Positions 27,650 to 37,225 of a stretch of 64,000 nucleotides of DNA are shown piece by piece. This DNA comes from Ignavibacteriota bacterium (GTDB taxonomy: Bacteria; Bacteroidota; Ignavibacteria; Kapaibacteriales; UBA2268). The notes under the pieces are model-generated. The model saw only the letters and a program-made list of their open reading frames with translations, was not told where the DNA came from and did not search any database. Location of the stretch: assembly GCA_019637995.1 (NCBI GenBank), contig JAHBUQ010000001.1, forward strand, positions 1,167,589 through 1,231,588. Direction: 5' to 3'. A program made the translations under genes and the position numbers. Positions within the stretch are counted from its first letter, which is position 1; every line of letters begins with the position of its first letter.

Positions 27650-30600
27650 TTTCATATGATTTGTAATATCCACCTTTAATTTTTATGTATTCAATTAAAT
27701 CATTATAATGAATTGATTGTGATAGCAGAAAAGAATTACCAACCAGTATAAAATGTGATTTAGCTCTTGTCATGGCTACATTGAGTTTACGGTCTGTTGT
27801 GCCTGAAATATCCTGAGAAATCACTCTATCAAGAAGATTTTTGCTGTTGACAGACATTGATAATATGATATAATCTCTCTGGCTACCCTGAAATCTTTCA
27901 ACTGTATCAACTGTTATCAATTCTTTCTGCTCTAAACTCAGTCTTTTATATACTTCGAAGCACTGAAGTCTGAAAGGTGCAATCACTCCTATTGTATCAG
28001 GTTCTATTTCGACTTTAGATGATATCGTTTCAATGAATTTTAAGGCAATTTCAGCTTCGTTTTCATTGATTTTACCTTTTTCCTGCTCACAATCAATAAA
28101 CACAATACGATTGGTTGCTAATATTTTTTCAAATAGATTATTCGAATTCATGTCGAAAGGTATTTGTGGTTGAAACTGTTTCTCACAAGCTGGTTTCAGT
28201 AAGTTATTATAAAATCTTGTTGCCGGAAAATCCTGAATTTCATTATGCATTCGTGCTTGATAGGTCAGAGTGCTGTATGCAAAATCCCAATTCTTATCGG
28301 AGCATTGCTTGATTAACCTTTCAAATAATGATATTGAATAATCGAAAATTCCAATGTCATTAAGTAATTTGTTTTCACATTTCCTGCTTTGCAAATTCTG
28401 AACTACTACTGGTGGAAGCTGTTTTTCATCTCCAATTAAAAGAAAACGCTTTGTATTTGCAATCAATCCTAATATCTGTGGTTCGAGTATTTGACTTGCC
28501 TCATCAACTATTAGCGTATCGAAGTCTTTTATATCAAATATTTCTTGATTTGTAAGCACAGATGCCACAGTCGAGACTACAATTCTTGCGGCTCTGAGCC
28601 TCTCATAAGCAGTCTTCATATCATATTTTTCTACTATCAGAGGAAGATGCCGTTCATAATCATTACACGCTTCTTTTGAACCGAGTCTAATGAAGTCGGA
28701 ACAAAGTTCAAGACTGCTCAAGGCTGAAGATATTTCGTCCACAGCTCTGTTTGTATATGCTGTAATCAAAATATTCTCATTAGTATTTTTTAATATTTGA
28801 GATGCGATATTTTTTAAAATTACATTAGTTTTACCGGTTCCGGGTGGTCCCTGAATCAAAAAATAATCGTTGGAATTTACAGCACGGTTGACTATTTCAT
28901 TTTGGTTAAAATTCAGACCTTCGATATCTTCCGTAACATTTTCATTGAACTTTGGTGCTGTTCTACCAAGAATTAAATCACGTTTACTTTTTTCAGACCT
29001 CAAAAAAGTAAACAACGAAGAATATGAAATTTTATCAATAGTATCAATTGAATCAGGCTCTAATCTCCATTTTGAGTCTAACTTAAGAAGGGATTTGGAT
29101 ATGAGTTTATTTCTAAGGCTAACCGTAACCTTTGTTGCAGAAATGCTTTTTACTGTACATTTCAAGAGTTGATTATTTATTTCATTTGCTTTAATAATAT
29201 TATCATAAGCAAAAAGAATAGCGATATCACCTTTTCGAAATGAAGTAAAAGTATTATCAGACGGGATATCAAATGTCAAGTGTAAGTTATTGAAATCACT
29301 TTCATTTGTATTAATCTCTAAATTAATCAGAATATTATTATCTTCAATTTTTTCTTCGATTGAATCGTTCCATAATGCTGAGTATCCCTTTGCATTATTG
29401 CTAAGTGAAGCTCCTGTTTTTACAGCATAACTTTCTCTTAGTATGAAAGATGAAAATTCATATAAAAAATTTCGTTCTGTCTCATCCAAATTATTAATAA
29501 CACTATAAAACAAATCAATTTTCTCTGATATATAAGATGGTAAACCATTGTAATTTATATTGCTTCTGCTTTCAAATATTTTGAAAGACATATTTCGGAT
29601 TGCATATTCAAGAAGAATGATATTATTTCTGTGAATAATAAGTTTTTCGACAACATTCTTAAGTCCTGCAACATCTCTAAGTGGCTTATCTTCAGTCTTA
29701 ATATATAAGATTGAAGAATTGCCTTTCCTTCCCGAAAAAGTAGATTCCAGAAGAAGATTATAAGCCAATACCTGTGCAAGATGATTATACCAAACTCCGA
29801 TTGGAATTTTTCTATCTCCAATATTTATAGCATAGCTTGTTGCAGGACTACTACCTGATTTTAGCTCTATGATATCTTTTCTATCCTTGTCATTGCTGTA
29901 TTCAGCTAATAAATCAAGTCTACCCTGTATACCGTAAAGTGGAGAGATGAAAGAAGCTTCTACCGAAAAAGACGCACTTTGAAAATTCACTGCCAATATT
30001 TCATTAACAAATTTCCTGATTTGATTGAAATAAAAATGAAGTTCTGTATTAAGTACACTATTTTTTAATTTCCCTTTTTCATAAATTGCAAATACAGAAA
30101 GTGGCCTGTTTTTCAATGCGTTATTTTTTGCAGTTTCAAAATTTGTATCAGGTTTGAGCAAGATTTCATCAAAAAGTGAATTGATTAGATTACCTAAAAC
30201 AAGCGGATAGGTAACTGATGTTTTGAAATATCTCTTCAAAAAATTAATTTTAAAAGCATCATTGAAGTTGTAACTTTCAGCAAGTTCAGTAGCATCAATG
30301 AGATAATCCGGTTCAAAAATCATAATTCCCGGGCTATGGATTGACAAAGTCAACGGCTCGTACCTTATTATTTCTGAATCTATTAAGTTAATGCAAATCT
30401 CGGGATAAATCATATTAGCATTTTCGAGGTAAGGGTAACCAACTTTAAGAAGGAAATCTCCTGTCTCTTCGTGTTTGCATTTTAATTCAATATAGTGTGA
30501 GTTTATTTTCCTTTTGTAAAAAGGATTATCAACAACAATTGCGCCCCGAATCTCAATTTTATCTCGATTTACTGAATACTTATTAACAAGATTCAGCTCA

Positions 30601-30986
30601 GGAATTAATTTAATTAACTGTTCAAATTCGAAAGGCAGTTCAAAACCGGATAATTTCTTTACAATTTCAATCGAATATTTAATCGTGTAATTCAACTCAT
30701 CTGTTGAAGCAGTTAATTTTGGATTTTTTGATAATGCCCTGAACAGTCCGGAAATGCCATAATATTTTTTTTCTAAAACCTCCCCTAACTCGTATTTATC
30801 ATTTATAAACGCAGTTGCCGCAAGCATTGTAGAAAAATGTCTTGATTCTTTGCTGACTAATTGTCCATAAACAGACTTAATCAATCTGTAAATTTGGATA
30901 ATCTTTTTACTATTATCAGATTTCAAATCATTTATGGTATCAGAAATTTTATCAAAAAAGTCAGCACTAACATCAGCTAAATCCAT
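27642..30986 (-). CDS. Dna2-like fusion of PD-(D/E)XK nuclease and superfamily 1 helicase
   Basis: The 1114-residue protein carries two parts. A Cas4/RecB-like nuclease core lies near 350-380: GRLDLL supplies the first Asp and DIIELKSG the E-x-K pair. An SF1 UPF1/Dna2-type helicase spans about 690-1100, with Walker A GPPGTGKT near 714, TLIVDEASQ near 828, GDEKQLPP near 853, VDTVERFQGSQRDYII near 1020 and LNVAMTRAKSHFILVG near 1065. Residues 1-340 match nothing I recognise. Eukaryotic Dna2 holds a 4Fe-4S cluster on four cysteines around the nuclease; no such cysteine set is visible here. Its ATG overlaps the recJ stop in TGATG, so the two are translationally coupled. Flap or end resection is the likely role. 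Confidence 0.85.
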   Translation of the reverse strand: MDLADVSADFFDKISDTINDLKSDNSKKIIQIYRLIKSVYGQLVSKESRHFSTMLAATAFINDKYELGEVLEKKYYGISGLFRALSKNPKLTASTDELNYTIKYSIEIVKKLSGFELPFEFEQLIKLIPELNLVNKYSVNRDKIEIRGAIVVDNPFYKRKINSHYIELKCKHEETGDFLLKVGYPYLENANMIYPEICINLIDSEIIRYEPLTLSIHSPGIMIFEPDYLIDATELAESYNFNDAFKINFLKRYFKTSVTYPLVLGNLINSLFDEILLKPDTNFETAKNNALKNRPLSVFAIYEKGKLKNSVLNTELHFYFNQIRKFVNEILAVNFQSASFSVEASFISPLYGIQGRLDLLAEYSNDKDRKDIIELKSGSSPATSYAINIGDRKIPIGVWYNHLAQVLAYNLLLESTFSGRKGNSSILYIKTEDKPLRDVAGLKNVVEKLIIHRNNIILLEYAIRNMSFKIFESRSNINYNGLPSYISEKIDLFYSVINNLDETERNFLYEFSSFILRESYAVKTGASLSNNAKGYSALWNDSIEEKIEDNNILINLEINTNESDFNNLHLTFDIPSDNTFTSFRKGDIAILFAYDNIIKANEINNQLLKCTVKSISATKVTVSLRNKLISKSLLKLDSKWRLEPDSIDTIDKISYSSLFTFLRSEKSKRDLILGRTAPKFNENVTEDIEGLNFNQNEIVNRAVNSNDYFLIQGPPGTGKTNVILKNIASQILKNTNENILITAYTNRAVDEISSALSSLELCSDFIRLGSKEACNDYERHLPLIVEKYDMKTAYERLRAARIVVSTVASVLTNQEIFDIKDFDTLIVDEASQILEPQILGLIANTKRFLLIGDEKQLPPVVVQNLQSRKCENKLLNDIGIFDYSISLFERLIKQCSDKNWDFAYSTLTYQARMHNEIQDFPATRFYNNLLKPACEKQFQPQIPFDMNSNNLFEKILATNRIVFIDCEQEKGKINENEAEIALKFIETISSKVEIEPDTIGVIAPFRLQCFEVYKRLSLEQKELITVDTVERFQGSQRDYIILSMSVNSKNLLDRVISQDISGTTDRKLNVAMTRAKSHFILVGNSFLLSQSIHYNDLIEYIKIKGGYYKSYEIT

Positions 30987-32692
30987 CAGTTTGAATCCGG
31001 TTTAATATCCTTAATTATAAGTTGAGGAGTTTTAGCACCATTCAGACTTGTAAGCTCAAGGTTGTAAACCATAGAAAACTTCTTGCCATTGTTGCAAAGA
31101 TTCACTTTTGATGCAAGGTTCTGACCGATTGCATCTATCACAAAATTATTCTGAATTGCTCTAAAACGAATATTATTATTCCCGACCACTTTAATTCCAT
31201 TAACAGATTTAACACCTTTTGAAACAAATATTGGCTTATAATTAGCATAACCGTAAGGTGCAAATCTACTTAAATTATGGAGAAAATGAGGAGAAAGCTC
31301 ATTAAATTGAAGCTCAGAATCAACGACAATCTCCGGAAGTAGCATCTCAATAGTGATAGCTTTTTTAGCAAGCTCATCTAATCTATGACGAAACTCGTCA
31401 ATGTGTTCAATTTTGAGAGATAAGCCCGCAGCATGTTTATGCCCTCCATATTCTAAAAGAATATCATCGCACTGCTTAAGGGCAGAGTGAATATCAAAAT
31501 CATTTATACTTCGAGCAGACCCTTTCGCTACTCCTTCAATATTTGTAAGAAGTACAGATGGTAAATTAAACTTGTCAACCAATCTGGAAGCAACAATACC
31601 TATCACTCCTGCATGCCAGTTTTCACCATACACAACCAAAGAGTGGGGTGAATTGGTTTCAATCATTTTTTTTGCCATAGGAATTGCTTCTTCGAATGCT
31701 TTCTGGTCAAAGAGCCGGCGCTTTCTATTTTCATCTTCAAGCACTTGAGCAATTCTAAAGGCGGCATTTTCATCGTTCTGCATCATCATCTCTACAGAAC
31801 GCTTTGCATCACCTAATCTGCCGGCAGCATTGATAAGGGGAGCTACTGCATAAACTATGTTTGAAGCTGTGATATTTCCAAGTCTTAACCCTGTGCAGTG
31901 AATCAGCCCATTAATTCCTGGTCTTGGATTTTTGTTTAGCTGTTTTAAACCATAATGTACTAATATTCTATTCTCACCCTTTAGAGGAACCATATCAGCA
32001 GCAGATGAAATTGCAACATAATCAAGATATTGATATGATTTTTCTAACATACCAAGCCTCATACAAACAGCCTGCACGAGTTTGAAAGCAACTCCGCAAG
32101 CGGCGAGTGATTTGAATGGATAAGGGCACCCCGGTTTTAATGGGTCGAGAATGGCATAAGCTAAAGGCTCCTGTTCACCTGGCTCGTGATGGTCACAAAT
32201 GATTGTTACTAATCCTTTTTCATTTGCATAAATAAGCTGCTCATATGATGTAATACCAACATCAACAGTAAGAAGGATTTTGGCATTACGTGCAAGAGCA
32301 AGATCAATGGACTTGTTGGATAAGCCATAGCCATCCTCAAATCGGTCAGGAATATAATAATCTACTCTCCCACCAATGGAGGAGATAAACTGACAAACCA
32401 TAGCTGTGCTGGCAGTACCATCAACATCATAATCACCATGTACCCAAATTAGTTCCTGCTTCTTAACAGCTTCAAGGATTCTTTCTACGGCTTTTTCCAT
32501 ATCTTCCATAATATATGGATCGTGTAGACTTTCCAAAAGAGGTTTGAAAAACGTTTCGGCATCGTTTTTGCTTATATGACCTCTTGAAGCCAGTACTTGT
32601 GCAAGGCTTTTTGGTATATTCAGTGTTTTCGCTAAGTTTTGTACAGTTTCTTCATCATTATATGGTCTAATTGTCCAGCGGTAATTCAACAT
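30986..32692 (-). CDS. recJ: Single-stranded-DNA-specific 5'-3' exonuclease RecJ
   Basis: The 568 residues match RecJ length. The DHH phosphoesterase motifs are clear: HGDYDVDGTASTAM near 82-95, ILLTVDVGITS near 140, IICDHHEPGE near 166-175 and ISSAADMVPL near 226. The DHHA1 domain has VVYGENWHAGVIGIVASRL near 350 and YGGHKHAAGLSL near 415 (GGHxxAAG). A C-terminal OB fold follows. The enzyme degrades single strands in RecF-pathway recombination and mismatch or base-excision repair. It is the first gene of a two-gene unit with the Dna2-like helicase. Confidence 0.95.
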   Translation of the reverse strand: MLNYRWTIRPYNDEETVQNLAKTLNIPKSLAQVLASRGHISKNDAETFFKPLLESLHDPYIMEDMEKAVERILEAVKKQELIWVHGDYDVDGTASTAMVCQFISSIGGRVDYYIPDRFEDGYGLSNKSIDLALARNAKILLTVDVGITSYEQLIYANEKGLVTIICDHHEPGEQEPLAYAILDPLKPGCPYPFKSLAACGVAFKLVQAVCMRLGMLEKSYQYLDYVAISSAADMVPLKGENRILVHYGLKQLNKNPRPGINGLIHCTGLRLGNITASNIVYAVAPLINAAGRLGDAKRSVEMMMQNDENAAFRIAQVLEDENRKRRLFDQKAFEEAIPMAKKMIETNSPHSLVVYGENWHAGVIGIVASRLVDKFNLPSVLLTNIEGVAKGSARSINDFDIHSALKQCDDILLEYGGHKHAAGLSLKIEHIDEFRHRLDELAKKAITIEMLLPEIVVDSELQFNELSPHFLHNLSRFAPYGYANYKPIFVSKGVKSVNGIKVVGNNNIRFRAIQNNFVIDAIGQNLASKVNLCNNGKKFSMVYNLELTSLNGAKTPQLIIKDIKPDSN

Positions 32693-32799
32693 ATACTCAA
32701 GTTAATTATTCAATTGTTACAAAATTAAGCATTTTTTTTAACATAGTCAAAAAAAAAGTGTGAATAATAATTGACACTTGTATATTTTATTCAACAATT

Positions 32800-33834
32800 A
32801 TGAAATTTACAAAAGAGAAACATTTATCTAAGCATTCACCAATCAGGCAAAGCAAGGCAAATAAAGGAAAACTTGTTACAAATGAGGGTAAAATTCCTGA
32901 TAATGCCATGAATGGAACTGCTGTATCAGTAATTGGAAATACTGTTATTGCAGAAATAAATTTGGGTGGCAAAATGGATTTTGTTGAATGCAGCGTCTCA
33001 GGTAAAATTAAGTCTCCTTATCAAAATTCAACCCTTGTAGCAGTTGGTGACAATGTAATATTCATTCCTGAAGAATCAGATTCAGGGGAAATCAAGAAAG
33101 GAAGAGTTATTGCAATTGGTGATAGATTATCAAAAATCAGCCGCAGAGCAGTTGGTAAAGCAACAAACGAACATGTAATTGCATCCAATTTTGACATTTT
33201 GCTTCTCCTAGCCTCTGCTTTTCAACCATCATACAATAAGAGATTTATTGATAGACTTTTAATTGCCGCAGAAATTGGTAGTGTCAGACCTGTCATCGGA
33301 TTGAACAAGATTGATCTAACTGATGATGTTAATGTATTTCTGGAAGATTTAGAAATCTATAATAAAATGGGAATTCAAATTCTGACATTTTCTGCAAGCA
33401 AAGGAATTGGAATAGATTCAGTAATTGAATTGACAAAAGATAAAACCACACTTTTTTTCGGTCCATCCGGAATCGGAAAGTCAACTCTTGTCAACAAGCT
33501 GATTGGTAATTCAGTTCAAAAGATTACTGAAATCAGCGAAAGAACAAATAAAGGGCAACATACTACAACATTTGTCAAAATGCTTGATTTACCTTATGGT
33601 GGGAGGATAATTGACTCTCCCGGTGTCAGGGAATTTGCTATGTGGGATGTTGATAAGCTAAATCTTGCTATGCACTTTCATGATTTTGATGATTATTATC
33701 TCAATTGCAAATATTTGCCATGTACCCATACGCACGAACCCGAATGTGCTGTACTTGAAGCTCTCGATAATGAACAAATTGACTACGAAAGATACGAAAG
33801 CTATCTTAATATTTTGGAAAGTCTCGAAAACTAA
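32800..33834 (+). CDS. rsgA: Ribosome small-subunit-dependent GTPase RsgA
   Basis: The 344-residue protein has the circularly permuted GTPase order typical of RsgA. An N-terminal OB fold comes first (about 55-115), then G4 GLNKIDLTD near 167, G5-like FSASKGIG near 197, G1 FGPSGIGKSTLVNKL near 221, and G3 DSPGVREF near 271. A C-terminal zinc knuckle reads CKYLPCTHTHEPEC (about 304-317). It removes immature 30S assembly factors at the cost of GTP. About 40 extra charged residues precede the OB fold. Its last 4 bases overlap the convergent ion-channel gene. Confidence 0.95.
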   Translation: MKFTKEKHLSKHSPIRQSKANKGKLVTNEGKIPDNAMNGTAVSVIGNTVIAEINLGGKMDFVECSVSGKIKSPYQNSTLVAVGDNVIFIPEESDSGEIKKGRVIAIGDRLSKISRRAVGKATNEHVIASNFDILLLLASAFQPSYNKRFIDRLLIAAEIGSVRPVIGLNKIDLTDDVNVFLEDLEIYNKMGIQILTFSASKGIGIDSVIELTKDKTTLFFGPSGIGKSTLVNKLIGNSVQKITEISERTNKGQHTTTFVKMLDLPYGGRIIDSPGVREFAMWDVDKLNLAMHFHDFDDYYLNCKYLPCTHTHEPECAVLEALDNEQIDYERYESYLNILESLEN

Positions 33835-34490
33835 TTCGTTTCTTTCTTAATATCAGCTTCTTCTTCTTTATCCTTAACAAACCATGATGATACATAAGCT
33901 GTAAAAGTACCGAACATACCAACACCAGCTGTTATCAAAATCACTGCTAATAATCTGCCTTCAGTAGTGACGGGGTATTTATCACCATAGCCAACGGTTG
34001 TAACAGTAACATAAGACCACCATATAGCGTCTTCAGCAGTTTTTATGTTACTTTCAGGTGAAGTTTCAAGCTGAAGTATAGCAATTGCAGAAAAAATAAT
34101 AAGCAAGATAACAAATACAGACAATGATGTAAAAGTACCTTGTACCTTATTTGCAAAAATATAATTCAAAATATTGTGTACAGACCTGAATGCTTTAATT
34201 ATTCGGAAAATTCTAACAAGCCTGAAGAGCCTGCCAGCTCTAAAAATGTCAAGTGCAGGAAGACTTGCTATTAAATCTATCCAACCCCACTTCATAAATT
34301 TCAATTTGTTCTCAGCACGATAGAATTGAACGAAGAAATCAATAAGGAAGATAAAACATATTCCAAAATCAATTATATATAAAAGCCTTGAGGTTTCAGG
34401 ATGAATCTGAAAAAAAGTGTCTAATAATAATGCACCGAGAATATAAATCGAAAGAAAGAAAATTATTATATCAAGATAGCCTAATTTCAT
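33831..34490 (-). CDS. Voltage-gated-type potassium channel subunit
   Basis: The 219-residue protein has six predicted membrane helices like Kv channels. S1 (about 6-27) and S2 (about 37-57) are followed by an S4-like helix RAGRLFRLVRIFRIIKAFRS (about 84-103) with basic residues every third position. S5 lies at about 115-137. The pore loop TVTTVGYGDKYPVT (about 157-170) contains the K+ filter TVGYGD, and S6 is at about 178-200. The tail is a short charged cytoplasmic stretch. There is no RCK, cyclic-nucleotide or other regulatory domain. Four subunits would make a pore in the inner membrane. Confidence 0.92.
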   Translation of the reverse strand: MKLGYLDIIIFFLSIYILGALLLDTFFQIHPETSRLLYIIDFGICFIFLIDFFVQFYRAENKLKFMKWGWIDLIASLPALDIFRAGRLFRLVRIFRIIKAFRSVHNILNYIFANKVQGTFTSLSVFVILLIIFSAIAILQLETSPESNIKTAEDAIWWSYVTVTTVGYGDKYPVTTEGRLLAVILITAGVGMFGTFTAYVSSWFVKDKEEEADIKKETN

Positions 34491-34681
34491 TGTTTTATTT
34501 GTTGATTTATTAAAAATGTAAATATTGACATTGCAAAATTAAAAAAAATGATTAAACTATACAACAACTCTATAATTTAATTTAATTTTTTTATTACAAA
34601 AAATTATATTTTAAATTTTATGATTATCTTTGTAAATTATTTAATTGCAGTTTATCAAGTTTGATTTAAATAGGTAATCTT

Positions 34682-35656
34682 ATGAAAAAAGATATGAAGA
34701 AAATACTTGTTACCGGGGCTCTTGGGCAGATCGGTACTGAACTTGTTGTAGCCTTACGTACAAAATATGGTGCAGAAAATGTAATAGCGTCAGATATCAG
34801 GCAAATACCGAACCATATTTTGTCTGAAGGTGGTCCATTTGTAGTTTTGGACGTCACTAAACCGGATGATATCAGAAGAATTATCATCAAATACGATATT
34901 GATACAATATTCCATTTAGCAGCAATATTGTCGGCAGTTGGTGAGCGTGACCCGAACCTTTGCTGGAATGTAAATATGAACGGCACAATTAACATTCTCG
35001 ATATGAGTGTACGATATGAACTTTCACGGATAATTGTTCCAAGCTCGATTGCTGTATGGGGCAAGGGAGTTCCAAAATATGATGTCCCACAGGAAAGTGT
35101 TTTAAAACCGACTTCGATGTATGGTGTGACCAAGGTAGCAGGCGAATTGTTATGTGACTATTATGTATCTAAATACGGGCTCGATTGCAGAGGATTAAGA
35201 TATCCGGGTATTATATCTTCTGAAACATTACCGGGTGGTGGAACTACAGATTATGCAGTTGAAATTTTCTACGAAGCAGTAAAAAATAATTATTACAACT
35301 GCTTTTTGAGAGAAGATACCGAGCTACCGATGATGTATATGCCGGACTGCATCAAAGCAACAATAGATTTAGCTGAAGCAGAATATTCAAAACTTGTTCA
35401 TCACAGCGATTTCAATGTTGCCTCTATGACATTTGACCCAAAAATACTTGCTGATGAAATTCGCAAACATCAACCTGACTTCAAAATAGATTATAATCCT
35501 GATTATCGCCAGGCAATTGCGGATTCCTGGCCCGCTTCAATTGACGACTCATCTGCACGAGATGAGTGGGGCTGGTCACCATCTTATGATTTAGCTTCAA
35601 TGACAAAAGATATGCTTGAGAAGCTTCATATCAAGCATAAGGATGGATTAATCTGA
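34682..35656 (+). CDS. Short-chain L-threonine 3-dehydrogenase-like NAD-dependent epimerase/dehydrogenase
   Basis: The 324-residue protein is an extended SDR: NAD-binding VTGALGQIGTELV near 10-22, DVTKPDDI near 58, HLAAILSAVGERDP near 78-91 and the catalytic pair in MYGVTKVAGE (Y-x3-K) near 146. The overall pattern (GLRYPGIISSETLPGGGTTDYAVEIFYEAV) is that of the UDP-galactose-epimerase-like threonine dehydrogenases, which give 2-amino-3-ketobutyrate from threonine. A sugar-epimerase role cannot be excluded, since the next gene (5 bases on) is polysaccharide-type. A TATCTTTG element at 34625-34632 could be its -7 box, without a clear -33. Confidence 0.85.
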   Translation: MKKDMKKILVTGALGQIGTELVVALRTKYGAENVIASDIRQIPNHILSEGGPFVVLDVTKPDDIRRIIIKYDIDTIFHLAAILSAVGERDPNLCWNVNMNGTINILDMSVRYELSRIIVPSSIAVWGKGVPKYDVPQESVLKPTSMYGVTKVAGELLCDYYVSKYGLDCRGLRYPGIISSETLPGGGTTDYAVEIFYEAVKNNYYNCFLREDTELPMMYMPDCIKATIDLAEAEYSKLVHHSDFNVASMTFDPKILADEIRKHQPDFKIDYNPDYRQAIADSWPASIDDSSARDEWGWSPSYDLASMTKDMLEKLHIKHKDGLI

Positions 35657-35661
35657 AATCA

Positions 35662-37110
35662 ATGAACATACTGCTCGTATTTTTGGCAATTACTGTCAAT
35701 TTTGAAGTATATGCATGGTTCAATCTTAGTACCAGTGGCATAACAACAAACGACTTTATTACATTGTTTTTGATTATACTGTTTGTAAAAACACTTTTAT
35801 GGGATGGCAGAGAGATAAAATTAGCAAAAAATCCTGCCATCCTTCTTTATTTTACATTCCTTGCAGCTACATTTATTTCAGGGATTTATCCGCTTGTCAG
35901 CGGTGAAGGCGAGCTTATAAGTCAGTATATGAAAACTATGATACATTTTCATTTTACTGCGATGCTGACAATAATTATAATATTTCACAAATTTGAGAAT
36001 GATGTTTGGAACAAATTCATACAAGTCTGGCTTATACTATCAATTTTTATAAACATCTTCGGTGTTTATCAGATTATAGCCAGAGCTTTCGACCTGCCGT
36101 TTGCATGGATTGACCTTACAAATGCAGCTTTTTTTAGCCGGAATCAAAATGAAGTGGACGATTTTACTCAATTAAGTCTTCGTTTCGAAGGTTTTTTCAG
36201 AGCTACATCATTTTTCTCAGAGCCTTCGGCTTTAGGGGCTTTCAACGGCATCACACTGGCTTTCGCAATTATTCCAAGAATCAAAAATTTCAAGATGTTT
36301 CTGCGTTCAAAATTGCTTAATAACGTCATTATAATTCTTTCGCTAATTGGCTTGATGCTTGCATTTTCATTAACTGGGGTTGCTATAGTTTTATTAATGC
36401 TTTTAACTGTATTCATAACAGAACGGTTAAATTTATTTCTATCCATTCTAAAATATTTGCCCCTGATTATTATATTCGTATTTCTTGTTGATTTTGGAGT
36501 TGAATCTTATTCCGGCATAAGCCTTCTTGAATTATTCGGAAAAAGATTTGGCACTTTAGCTAATCTCTTGACCGGCTCAAGTGGCTTTGGTAGCGGTATT
36601 GATGGCGAATCTGTTACTATGCGAGGGAAAAATTTTACTGCGATGATGGATATATGGCAATCATCACCCTTGTTTGGAATCGGTTTAGGTCTGACCTATT
36701 ACAGCCCATACTCACAAGGGTGGGCATTTAGTGATAGTTCGATTATGGCTGTTTTGGCAGAACTTGGGCTTGTAGGAGCCATACCATACATTTTATTATT
36801 TGCAACACTTTACATTGTGTCATTTAAGATTTTGAGAGTCAAACAAATAAGTTCAAAACTTGACCACGATTCAGGGAGACTTATTTCAATCAGTATTTAT
36901 ATTATGTCATATTTAATCGTTACTAATTTCGTCAGTGCAAATAATTTGATTAGTGCAGTATCAGCAATATTTATTGGCTTCGTAATATCGGTTCAGAATA
37001 ATTACTACATTGATATTAAGAAAGATTTTTACTCTATCAAAATTTTTAACAGCCCTCTCAAAGAATATTATTATTTGCCTGAAGCAAAAAAACGCAATAT
37101 CTTAATTTAG
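35662..37110 (+). CDS. O-antigen ligase/polymerase-like multispanning membrane protein
   Basis: Of 482 residues most are hydrophobic, forming about ten to twelve membrane helices. The segment RFEGFFRATSFFSEPSALGAFNG (about 174-196) carries the Arg-x-x-G-x-F and Glu-Pro motif seen in Wzy/WaaL-type proteins. The large loop with FGIGLGLTYYSPYSQGWAFSDSS near 335-357 resembles the second conserved loop. Such enzymes join lipid-linked glycans at the periplasmic face. It follows an SDR gene by 5 bases. No other glycan genes are adjacent, so the product is unknown, and an EpsG-like polymerase is an alternative. Confidence 0.72.
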   Translation: MNILLVFLAITVNFEVYAWFNLSTSGITTNDFITLFLIILFVKTLLWDGREIKLAKNPAILLYFTFLAATFISGIYPLVSGEGELISQYMKTMIHFHFTAMLTIIIIFHKFENDVWNKFIQVWLILSIFINIFGVYQIIARAFDLPFAWIDLTNAAFFSRNQNEVDDFTQLSLRFEGFFRATSFFSEPSALGAFNGITLAFAIIPRIKNFKMFLRSKLLNNVIIILSLIGLMLAFSLTGVAIVLLMLLTVFITERLNLFLSILKYLPLIIIFVFLVDFGVESYSGISLLELFGKRFGTLANLLTGSSGFGSGIDGESVTMRGKNFTAMMDIWQSSPLFGIGLGLTYYSPYSQGWAFSDSSIMAVLAELGLVGAIPYILLFATLYIVSFKILRVKQISSKLDHDSGRLISISIYIMSYLIVTNFVSANNLISAVSAIFIGFVISVQNNYYIDIKKDFYSIKIFNSPLKEYYYLPEAKKRNILI

Positions 37111-37225
37111 TTGTTTGAACATACCAAATCTTTATAAATATTGGCTTTGCTTAACGGAAGTGTGTTATTGATTTCACAGCCCTTTATTATTTTACACGGT
37201 CAAAACGGTCGCAATATAATGATTT

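Noticed and set aside
32771-32790. TTGACA followed by TATATT upstream of rsgA, resembling sigma-70 boxes
   Set aside because: The two boxes are only about four bases apart, far too close for a promoter, and this lineage appears to use TTTG/TAnnTTTG elements.
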